Assembly: GCA_018873245.2 (NCBI GenBank)
Contig: JAEMBT020000008.1
Span: 5,717,569 to 5,781,568 of the forward strand
DNA: 64,000 bases
Direction of reading: 5' to 3'
From: Archegozetes longisetosus
Taxonomy: Eukaryota > Arthropoda > Arachnida > Sarcoptiformes > Trhypochthoniidae
The translations under genes were made by a program, and so were the position numbers. Of this stretch, positions 39,912 to 50,407 are shown one piece after another. Numbering within the stretch: position 1 is the stretch's first letter; the number at the start of each line of letters is the position of its first letter. Under the pieces are notes generated by a model. It did not search any database and was not told where the DNA came from. It saw nothing but the letters and a program-made list of their open reading frames with translations.

Positions 39912-42172
39912 ATGAATAAAAATAAACTGAATAAAAGTGATAGTAATGTTCGGAGTCGTCAAAACAATTTTACTAATTATGAAATAGAATTACTTAAACA
40001 AATAATTGCCGACGAAAACAAACTCAAAATAATTGAGTGTCAAACGACTGATAAGTATACGAAACAACAAAAAGATAACGTTTGGCAACAAATTAGTGAC
40101 GAGTTTAGTCAAGATTTAAATACAAATAATAGAGACATCAAGTCTTTGAAAAGCTTTTGGAAACGATATAAATACGAATGTCGTAAGAATTGTAATAAAG
40201 AGAAATCGGAAATAAGACAAACTGGTGGCGGACCTCAACCTCAGAAAAGCGATTCAATTGATAATTATATCAATAGTTTTATGTTTACTGTTAGCCCACA
40301 AATCAATGAATTTGATGATGATTTCATTCAACAAAAAGCTGATGAGACAGAGGTATCAAACAGTGTTGAAAACCCGAAAGAAAACGATTGTATCATAACA
40401 TTAGAGCAGAACTCAAAATATCAGAACAAAAGCCCAAACATTCAATTCAAAAAGCGGTCGCACACAAAATCCAGTTCTTATAGTGATTCAAATGAAGAAA
40501 GAAAGCAATGCATGCAAATGCAAAAAGAAAATACTCCATATCCTGTGAATGGATTTAATGGAGAGCAAGTTAAAGCGATTGCATGTGGTTTTTATCATTC
40601 AATGGCTTTAACAGAGAAGGGAAAAGTTTTCAGTTGGGGTCGGAATTATTTTGGACAACTGGGATTCAAAATGTTGAAAGAAGACTCAAGAAATGCGCCG
40701 AAACTTATCGAAATTAATGAAGTCTTTGAGGAAATAAGTTGTGGTCTATATCACAGTTTATAGTTATCGCGTGATGGCGATATTTATGTGATCGGTAGTA
40801 ATGAATTCGGACAACTCGGAGATGAGTCTCGGAAAGAGCAAAGTGAAACTCCGTTGAAATTGAAGAGTGAAAACAAATTCGTCGACATCGCGTCACATTG
40901 GAATTACAACATTTCAATGGCTTTGTCGAAAGAAGGAATTGTTTTCGTTTGGGGCAAATGTGGAAAAGAAGTGATAAAAACTCCGACTAAGACTAAATTC
41001 ATTTCGTTTAATGATGTTTTTGCAAATTATTTTCAACTAAGCTATAAAACTTTTCATAGACTAGATGAATGTCTCGAAAGCTTATTTTCGTTGAAAAACA
41101 TGAAATACGAACAGAACTTTGTAGAAAAAAGATTCATCGCTTCGGGTAATTTTGGCTCCGTTTGTGAAGCTTTAGACAAAAATTCAAATCTGACTTTTGC
41201 TATCAAGAAAATAAAGTTTAGAGAAGACCAAAAAGAAAAAATTTGTAGAGAAATAAAAATTATTGCAAAGATTGACAGTAAATATGTAGTAGAATGTTAT
41301 GACTTTTGGATTGAAGAAAGTCACGATAATGGAGATGACTCTAGTGGTTCACAAAAATTTCTTTCATTGTATATTCAAATGGAATTATGCTCCAAATCAT
41401 TAAAAGAAGTCATTCAGATTATTAATGAAGAAGTCAGTCAAAATCCAACAGACAAAGTATTTCGTTATTATATTGCGAGTGAACTATTTATCGAGATTTT
41501 AGAAGCTGTTAACTTCCTACACAAACAAAATCCTCCTATAATTCACAGAGATTTGAAACCAACAAATATTCTGATAACTGATAGAGACAATGGAAAATTT
41601 ATAAAATTGACTGATTTTGGATTAGCAGTTATTCACGAGTTTGCCAGTCAATCCCATACTAAAGGGTCTGGAACTCCTATATATTGGGCACCTGAAGTGT
41701 GGATGCCGAATAATACAGAAAAGAATAAGTATGACACGAAAGCAGATGTCTTTAGCTTAGGAGTTATTGCTCAGGAGTTATTTCAAATTGACATCAACGG
41801 GTATTCCAAAAATATTTTATTTAAACAATCTCAGTTTTATTAAAATTTATAATTTTCTCCATTAAAAGGTCTGCTTCATCTGACATAAATTCTGCTTTAC
41901 GAGAAAAATACACAAAGATGTCTGAATTAATCAATAAAATGCTATCAACAAAGAAAGATTTGAGACCAAACTGCAACGACATATTAAAAACTAGGAATTT
42001 GTGGGCATTAGATTTGCAGCAACTGAAAACATTAGCACAAATTCAATTGAATGAACTCAAACCTATAGATAAAAGATTTCACTCGACATTCATTCAAATT
42101 AAACTTAATAATGAACCAATAATTACGAGAAATGAAAATGTTTTTCAGAAGATTATTAACTTTTTTAAATGA
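39912..42172 (+). pseudogene. Chimeric Myb/SANT - RCC1 - eIF2-alpha-kinase-like gene, one in-frame TAG
   Basis: Exons 39912-41800 and 41869-42172 (68-bp intron) give about 730 codons. Residues 18-105 form a Myb/SANT-like DNA-binding domain of the type carried by Harbinger transposons, ending in the family's TGGGPQP. A Ser/Asn/Lys-rich linker joins in frame, near 40525, to RCC1 blades (VFSWGRNYFGQLG and following). The kinase is complete: GNFGSVCEA, FAIKKI, IIHRDLKPTN, LTDFGLA, WAPEV, with an acidic insert before LYIQMELC. A single TAG at 40761-40763 replaces a Leu codon seen in the paralogue at 2669. It could be a recent knock-out, a sequencing error, or the 5' limit of a shorter protein. Apart from the TAG the gene reads cleanly. 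Confidence 0.75.
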
Positions 42173-44195
42173 CATTTCAATAGCGTTGTGTTTTACATTT
42201 CTCAAGTTATAATTCGTTAGGGTTTTGTGGAAAAACAATAAAAACTAATAGTTATTAATGCGAAATATAAAGAATTAGAAATTAAGGTTTTATAAAAATT
42301 TTATCGATATTTCATTGAAATTCGATCGAATAAACTCGAACTTTCTTGTTGACCTCGGATGACCTCGAGTATGATCTCAATCGACTCGTATGGTCGAGAC
42401 GAGTCCAACGACGTATAATTTATGCATCTACCACATCGGGAACATATCCGTCCACGTTTGCTATAGTCAGCGGTGATGTTAACTAAAAAATGTCGTTGAT
42501 CTTGTATGACCTTGATTTTAAAGTATGTTATAATTAATGATATTTAGAAGGGCTCAGTAAAACATCCCCCGTATTTGCCCCTCTCATTCTTGAGATATTA
42601 ATTTTTAAAAAGTTGCAAAATTAAACTTTAAGCAATTATAGCTCCTTCCCCTAAATAAATTTCAAAATAAGTGTTGTACATGTTGAATCTGTGTGTCATA
42701 AGGATTAAAATGAAATAATTTTTTATGGGTGTGGTTTTAAGTCGGTCAGCGTTTGAGGGGCGTGGCCAGCGACTTTTTTACTCCTTAAGTTATGCTGATT
42801 AATAATATATAGATGTACGATATCTTATTTTTAAAATTTGGACTCCCCGAATCCCTCCCCTCTAACCGCTTTACTGTAATATTATATTATTATAGCATTT
42901 CATTGCATACTGTAGTTGTAGTACTATTATTACTATTGTACTACTGACACACTCTGCACATATATATACTTTTTTGTCAATTCCGAGCAAACTTTCCACG
43001 TAGAAAAATTTTGACCTGTTTTCGCTCACATGAGTGGGGCCCAAACCAACTACCCAGCATAGTTCCAAAATGTTATACGAATTGTCAAATGATATAATTA
43101 GGGTAGCGAGGGGTCAAAAGGGGGTGACTAGGGGGCTCCAACTAGGGTGAAAAGCGAAAAGACTTCATAGATACTCAAAAATGACTAGTAAGCTTTTTTG
43201 AATATATTTTTATTACACTACTACATAAGAGGGATATTCTGACTAATTTTCAGATTCCTGACCCTTTGGGTTTGGCCGCTATGAATTTTCGAAATTTGGC
43301 CAGTTTCGGCTTTTGGGGTCAAAGTGATCCAACTTTATCGAACTGAAGTTTGAAAAAAATATATGTTGTAGACATTAATATTCCACACTTTTGTGCAAAA
43401 TTTCAGACCTATAACCTGTCAGCAAGTATTTCTTAAAAATCCCGAAAAGCTCTCATTCAAATAACATTATGAAATCAGTAACTGGCCAACGATCGATTGA
43501 TTGTTAAAATATTCTAACTTATGTTGCATTGTTCACACTTTGGTATATTTTATGATTAAGTTTAGAATAGAAATCAGACTATAATCAATGAGTTGATGAA
43601 AATATTCTTCGAACTATCAATCGGTACAACAGTTTAAGCTGATTCTTTACAAAGTTCCTACTCAGGATTAACTCGAAAGTAGTAAAAATTTTATATTTTA
43701 GATGCAAAATATGTTAAAAGTGGTGTTTTATCATCAATTGTTTGGAATTTCAATCGACTGGTTTGCGACTTTGATGTTTAACTCAATTATAAAGTCATTA
43801 GTCTTTCACTAGTATAAGGAAGAGTATGCTTAAAACATGGCCTTTAAGTACTTCTACTATTTGTCGAGGTAGACTTTGTTTAAATGATTTTTCAAAGTTT
43901 AAACTTTAAGACTGCACTAGTTAACGATTCATATAATATTCTGAATTGATAGTTAACCATACTTTAGGATTGCCTGTCATTTATTGCTAATTAATTTTGT
44001 GATAAAAATATCATTTGATTTAGGAAAATTCATCTTAAATATTGTGTGAATTATACGCCTGCAAACAGCAGAAGATATCTGCACTGTCATTAAAGTAAGT
44101 GTTTTACTTTTCTAACTCAACTTTAACTTTGAACTAAAGAAATTGATTACTTTTGCTTTAACTTTGAAGTTCGAAGCAATTATGATATCGCGAGC
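42173..44195. other. Two kilobases without a recognisable gene
   Basis: The sequence is AT-rich. Around 42720-42780 GGGTGTGG and GGGGCGTGGCC motifs resemble the subterminal motifs of the TIR elements at 28463 and 35209, so an old DNA-transposon remnant is possible. I found no open frame or clear repeat elsewhere. Confidence 0.5.
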
Positions 44196-44199
44196 ATTA

Positions 44200-45057
44200 T
44201 ATCAGTTGATACAAGAAAAAAAGTCTAGAAGAACTGAAATTGATGGGAAAACTACAAAGCGATCATATCGTGCAATATAAGAGTTCTTGGATTGGAAATA
44301 ATCAAATTCTTTACATTCAAATGGAGTTATGTTTCAGTACTTTAAAAAACATATTACTAAAAAAGAGAAATGAGTTTCAAAGAAAAGAACTGCAACCAAT
44401 GTCTCGATTGGAATATTACATCTCAAGCGAATTGTTCAAACAAATACTAAAAGCAGTTAATTATTTACATAAACAAAATCCTCCAATAATTCACAGAGAT
44501 TTGAAACCTACAAATATCTTAATCACTTATGGACAAAATGGAAAATTTATTAAATTAGCAGACTTTGGTTTGGCTGTAGTCCACAAGTTTAACGAACAAA
44601 CTCATACTCAAGGTTTGGGAACTGTTAAATATATTGCACCAGAAGTTCTTCAAGGAAACAATTATGACACAAAGGCAGACATTTATAGTTTAGGCTCAGT
44701 TAGCCTAGAAATGTTTGAAATCGATGTGAATTCGTGAGTGTGTTATAGATAAAAATGATAAGAGAAATCAAGAATAATTGATTAAAACATATTTCAATTT
44801 CTTAGGTCTTCAAATAATTCAATAACTGATCAGTTATTGAAAGGAAAATATCTGAAAATTGATGAAATGGTATCAAAATGATGAAGCAAAAGAAAATCAA
44901 GAGGCCCGACTGTGATCAAATATTGTGGGAAAAAAGTTCGTGGACTTTGGATATTAATGAACTAGAATTTGATTTTTCTCAATCTCCATTAAATGAACAG
45001 TCAATAGAAGAAAATTTCCACAAGTTTTTCTTAAAAACAAAACTTAGATTTAAATAA
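44200..45057 (+). pseudogene. 5'-truncated kinase paralogue with intact HRD and DFG, frameshifted tail
   Basis: From about 44215 the sequence follows the second kinase domain of the gene at 2669. It shows LMGKLQSDHIVQYKSSWIG, LYIQMELC, IIHRDLKPTN, ADFGLAVVHKF and KYIAPEVLQ. Unlike that pseudokinase it keeps HRD and DFG, so the ancestor was catalytically equipped. The exon ends at 44733 (GTGAGT donor) and the last exon begins at 44806. A one-base loss near 44872-44880 shifts the frame. The glycine loop and ATP-binding lysine are absent, because homology starts after them. Confidence 0.75.
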
Positions 45058-45214
45058 ATATCTAAAGTAAATTATAGATAAAATATTTATACTGTTTCGC
45101 GTGACATATTTGTATAGCAGTACTATTGAGTTCTTGTAATAAAAACATTTTCAATTTATCAATTAATTTAACCCTTCAGTGAAACGCATACATAGGTGGG
45201 GTCCCTAAAAATAA

Positions 45215-45810
45215 TGAGATGTTTGGGCTATTGCATCTCGAGTGAACTATTTGTCAAAATATTAGAAGCCGTCAAGTTTTTGCACAAACTAAATTCTCCA
45301 ATAGTTCAGAGATTTGGCGCCATCAAATATAATGTTTACGACTGGATTAAAAGGTAGATTTATTAAGCTAACTGACTTTGGTTTAGCAGTTTTTCATCAA
45401 TTCATTAATCAATCACACATTGAAAGCGTTGGAACTCGTAGTTATTATGGCACCTGAAATAATGAGTGAGTGAGTGAGAGAGAATTGTTCAACAATTATT
45501 CAATATTGATATTGATAAGTAACCATAAATTCTGGTGTTTTGTTCATGATTTACATTATACTTATTTTCATCAATTCTAAGGCCTATCGGAGAGAATTAG
45601 AAGAAAAACATTCAAATCTATTTGACTTTATCTCGAAATGAAATTTACACAGAAAGATAAAAGATCGACCTGTGAACAGATTCTAAAGGAAAGCAAATCT
45701 TGGACTTTGAGTTTAGAACAATTGAAGAACAAGAAAGAATTAGAGTTCGAAACCATGGATTATCTCCAACATATGTTTTAGTTGTCATTTCTTAGAACTA
45801 AATTGAAAGA
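45215..45810 (+). pseudogene. Kinase pseudogene fragment, paralogue of 7130-7665
   Basis: Homology to 7190-7665 is continuous from AGAAGCCGTCAAGTTTTTGC. The intron and final exon are included. The activation-loop region (LTDFGLAVFHQF) survives here but is deleted at 7280. Frame breaks are numerous. It shows that the left and right clusters share the same terminal fragment. Confidence 0.75.
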
Positions 45811-46589
45811 ACATCTTTGAATATTCAATTTTTCAATCGTCAGTTTATAAAAAGTGATATAAACTCTATCTTATGCAAAAGCCAGACCTTCATCACTAGT
45901 AACAAAATTTATAATTTATTTCAAACTGAGATGATTTCATGTTTGAAAAAGTAACCATTTCTAAAACATTTTTAATAACTGATTTACAATTAAAAAGATA
46001 TTGTTGTGTTCAAGTTTAAGAGAATTGCAGAATTAATCTTAAACTAAATTTTGTTTTCAAGTTAAAGTTTCAAATAAGCGCGAAATTTGCAGCAGATTCA
46101 AAACAAATATTATTTAAAATATTAACATTTTAGATAAAAACGATTAAAATATTGAATTTATTTGATCGAAAAAACTATTTTGTGAAAAATTTCATTATCT
46201 TCGTCAAGAATACACTAGTATTGAATCACTTTCTTGATCAGTGATTTGTACCTTTACGGTACTCTCCAATGAGCTCAAAGAAAAACCATTGAATAGAAAC
46301 TAATGGCAAAATTACAAATCTAGACATCAATTTGAGGATTCTTTAGTTTTTAATAAGTTTTGTTATTTTTTACTTAAAAGTCTAACAAATGCAGTACTTT
46401 CAATTTAATAATCTAAAATTTGATTGTATCGACAAAATTCTTTTTTATTTCATATTTAACATGTAAGTAACGAATCTTGATTTTCTATTCGGTCAATATA
46501 TATCAATATTTTGTTAAGAATCTGTTTTAATAGTTGCTCATCAACTAAATGGCAAAGTAAATTATAAATTCGTTCTCATCACACTCAAC
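45811..46589. other. AT-rich non-coding gap
   Basis: No gene, repeat or hairpin that I can support. It separates two kinase-family fragments. Confidence 0.5.
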
Positions 46590-46835
46590 GAGTTTTTATA
46601 GCTTTTGTGCCATTGCAAGAATGGACAAAATGAATAAGTACAACATTTTCAGGCTTCAAATTAAATGAAGGTTTAATCAAAAACATTTTCTTGCTTTTAA
46701 AGATTTTCATGATCAAATTAATATAATCATTGTTACAAGTGATGAAAAGACATATTTTGGTGGTAATATAAACGGAGTTATAGGTTTTAGTCATGAGAGC
46801 GAAGTAAAAAAGTTAACTTCAAATTGAAGCTTAAT
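46590..46835 (+). pseudogene. RCC1 start fragment of a kinase-family pseudogene
   Basis: The segment follows the first 230 bp of the gene at 2669. It includes the start region (a GAATGGACAAAATGAATAAG-like phrase against ATGGACGGAATCAACAAA), the ILI/NIIIVT strand and the first RCC1 blade (a YFGGNINGVIGF-like peptide). Shifts and stops are present. It is the rightmost trace of the family in the window. Confidence 0.65.
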
Positions 46836-48052
46836 TAATAAAATATGCGCAATAGATGACAATACGTCCGATGCGTGACATAAGTTCCATATTTTTCGTC
46901 GCAGAATCTGAAAGCCAACAATTAATTATCAATTCTAAAGTTTTAATCTTAGAATTGAAACAAAAATTAAATGATGGCAACATTTTTTCTAACAGTTGTC
47001 CTCAAAAAGTTAGATTTCTTATTAGAAGATATTTTTAAAATATGAATTTACGCGACTATAGTTTTGAAGTATTGTCCCCAAAGCAAATCTTGATTTACAA
47101 CAGTTCATATTAGACTTTGAGATAATGTTATATCAAGATCTACAATATTTCGATTCTGTTTGGTATCTTTAAAACTAAATCTGGAATATTTTCCAGAACC
47201 AAAATCCATCATTGGAATAATCGTAAACTGCAGTTTCAATGATTTTGCAACTGAGTAATAATCTGATAGTATATTGAAGTTTAGCACTGGTTGCTTATCA
47301 CTTTTTTATTATCACATTTTTAAGGGCTAGACTTAAACCTCATTTTGAATGAAATTCTTGTTGCGATTGGATCAGATCAAATTCTTTCGAAATTTAGTTT
47401 TGATCAAAACACGATATGACTACTGATAAATAAGAAGTTTGTATTTGATTAATTTAGGTTTTATTTGATGACATATTTTCTATAATTTCTAGTCGTTTCT
47501 GAGACGTGACAAAAATTTTGTCATAATTTCACGCATTTTGTTAACGCGCCGAATATTTGATAATAATGCGACCAGTATTAAGTTTACTTTAAATGATTAA
47601 CTGTTAACTGTCTAATACTATCTGTTTTATGATCATTTTGACTACGATTTAAGTGTTTAGCTTTCAAAATCATTAATTTAATTAAATAGCGGTTTAATTT
47701 ATTAAAACTAATTTATGAGTAGTAAAAATGATTGGTTTGAAGCTTTCCTTTTAATATGAAAATATTGCTAAATCAGATTTACTCGTCAATATTGCAGCAC
47801 TTCAATAGTAAACGATTTTAGTGACTAAATTAGTTTCAAGAACTGGTATGTTGTTGAACACTGATCACATTTAATAAGATCATTATGATATATAACTCTT
47901 AATGACAAACATGAAGTTAGAAAAAACTTTAATTTAAAATGATTTGTGCTTACAATGAGTTATTCAAAAACATAACGAAAAAAATAATGAATAGCTAATT
48001 TTTGTGTTTGCAATTTTTGCGAATCAGATTTTATGAAAAGAGAATCAGAATT
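46836..48052. other. AT-rich non-coding gap
   Basis: Nothing recognisable. Short open frames here have no domain features and biased AT composition. Confidence 0.5.
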
Positions 48053-49294
48053 CTATGATTTTCGCGCTGTCTTCTTGATGAATCTCCAAGAATCCTTCCT
48101 CGCTTGTTGAGGTCTAAACCATTTATTGTAAACATAAAATTTTTCACTTCTCGAACAGTTAACATTTTGCTCTGGTTCGCAAAGAGCTGTTTCCTGATTG
48201 AAAGCCTTTTTGTCATCACAATACAACTGATAATCTCTTAGCTTTCCCTTTGCGAACGGTATACAGATGTGAAACATCTTGCAATTGGTTTCAGTGTCTG
48301 CGTATGCAATACCTGGAACTTTATCTTCACATTTGAAAGATGTGATGACGTGAGACTGAGTTAAGAAGTCGAAGGGAAGTGGAAGTTGTCCTTTACGACG
48401 AGCTGGAGGCGCATCACGTTTTGAACGAGATGGTGAAGATGCTGCAGGTCTGGTTGAATTTGTGTCACTGTAGTCAATGTATTCGTATTCATATTCTGGA
48501 GCAGCCGTTGTTGTTGTGGTGACTCCACCGCGACGCGAAGTTTGTGGTGATGGAGGCGGAGGTGTGGCCGCTGGTTGTGACTGTGATTGTGGTCTATTTC
48601 TTGACTGTCCCTTTTGCCATGGCTTGAGTGGTGCTGGTCTGTACAGCTCTTCCTGACCTTTACTATCAATATTTCCGTGAACGTTTTCGTAATATCTCTT
48701 TGACAATTCACAGTAAACTGTATTTCAAACATTTTAGATTCAAGTTTAAAACCAATCAATAGCTCATCAAATCTTATACAAACTTATGAGACAATTCAAT
48801 AATTCAAACCTTGATCGTGAGAAGCACAGACTCTGGTCGACTGACTGAATATGGTTCCGTTAGGACAGGCAAAGCTTTGAGGACTTAGAGTATTCTGAGC
48901 GTTAGGAATACAAACATAATAAACGGCACATTTGGTCTCCGGGTCCGCATAATACTGTCCAGCCTGCTTACCAGCACACGAAAATCCAGTCTTCGGGTGA
49001 TCGTAAACATTCACAAATACGGGTACTTCTCGTCGACCACCAGATTGTGCCGGAGCTCCATCGTCGTAGTCCAAATCCGTTGGGTTTTGACCCAATACTG
49101 ATGCACTCAATAGAGTTATAATAAAACCTTTGAAAGAAAAAAATACGAAATCATTTTTCAATCTAGCTTTTGATTGAAGTATTCAAACACTCATTTCCTG
49201 AACTATATATTTGAAGAATGGCTAGCTTATTCATTAAATTATATTTGAATCCTAGATTTAGTGGTTAAATACCTTTAAAACAACTGAACTTCAT
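48053..49294 (-). CDS. Secreted protein with two peritrophin-A chitin-binding domains
   Basis: Exons 49294-49273, 49127-48810 and 48717-48053 join to 334 codons plus stop, with consistent phases and GT..AG ends. The first 20 residues (MKFSCFKGFIITLLSASVLG) are a signal peptide. The first CBM14/peritrophin-A domain lies in exon 2 and the start of exon 3, with six cysteines (GFSC, TKC, YYVC, FAC, RVC, YC). A long Pro/Gln/Thr-rich linker contains a Tyr/Glu stretch (EYEYEYIDY) and a dibasic KRDAPPARRK. The second domain follows (SFKC, TNC, FHIC, YC, ALC, VNC). Such proteins bind chitin in arthropod cuticle or gut lining. The C-terminal tail is basic. The exact family within cuticular or peritrophic proteins is not determined. 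Confidence 0.85.
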
Positions 49295-50407
49295 GACTAA
49301 ACCAAAGGAAAATAATTTCCTAAGCACTTGAAGTAAAGATTGTCAACTGTAAGGCAAGTGAATCTGAACTAAATGGAGGATTAGTAACTTTCGCAAAGAA
49401 AAAGATAGGACTCAAACTGCAAACTGGAACAGATGCAAATCAAAGAAATGAGGAAAAGCTTTTGAGTGTGAGGTTAGGGCAAGAAACCGCTCAATGCATT
49501 GCTGTATAATTATTAGCGAGTTTTACTAGCAGTTAAGGTCGAACAAAAATATTATATCTGAAAATTTCGGGACACAAATCGAGTTTTATAGGCAGTGGTG
49601 GCGTTGCATTCATGTTAAACTGGTAGCGATTTTACAAATTGTTCACTTTATACCTGCCAATAAACAAGTTTACACCTAAGAAGACCTCAATTTTTAAATT
49701 AGAGCATAAGACAAGAGGGAAAGGGGGAAAAGAGGAGCCATCAGTAAAATCATATTCTCCTCCTAGAGATCGATTCGTATGTAAATATTTTTTCTTTAAT
49801 AATAAGCTTCATTTATGGGCTCAGCCACGATATAAATAGATAGATACCATTAAAAATTTATTTATGGACTTTTCAAATATCATAATTTCAGATTTCGAAT
49901 AACTTGACATAAATTCAATATTTTATTCGTCTTGATTTTTGTTTTCAACTCACAATTTACTTATTCGTAAAACATTACAAACTTGTTATGACTTTGTATT
50001 TGATATAAGAGTCGATTTCAGTGTAGGATAAGTTCAATATAGAGTCAATTTATTAGTAGTGACTATTTTTAAAACTCGTTTCATATCTTGTGTTTAACAT
50101 ACGAGAAGTTTAATTACTGTTGAAAAGAATGTGTCATATTCTTAGTTAACAAATAATAGTTAAGTACTATTTAAAGACATGCCTCGATTTTAACGTTAAT
50201 ATAGTTATTTATTTCGGATTTGAGTTAAACTTGACTTTAAAGTTAATACAGATTAATAAATCGGTCAATCGATTAAAAGAGACAATAGTTTAACTGAAAT
50301 GTATAAATTGATTAAAATTGTGATGACAGTTTTCTGTTGACAATATTTTCAATCCTTTCCGCAGATATTCGGAATATTTTAAAGACTGAATTCAAATAAA
50401 AGATTGT
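49295..50407. other. Intergenic region between chitin-binding gene and SRRM1
   Basis: This is AT-rich with no supported gene. It holds the promoter of the chitin-binding protein on the left (minus strand) and the 3' UTR of SRRM1 on the right. Confidence 0.55.
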
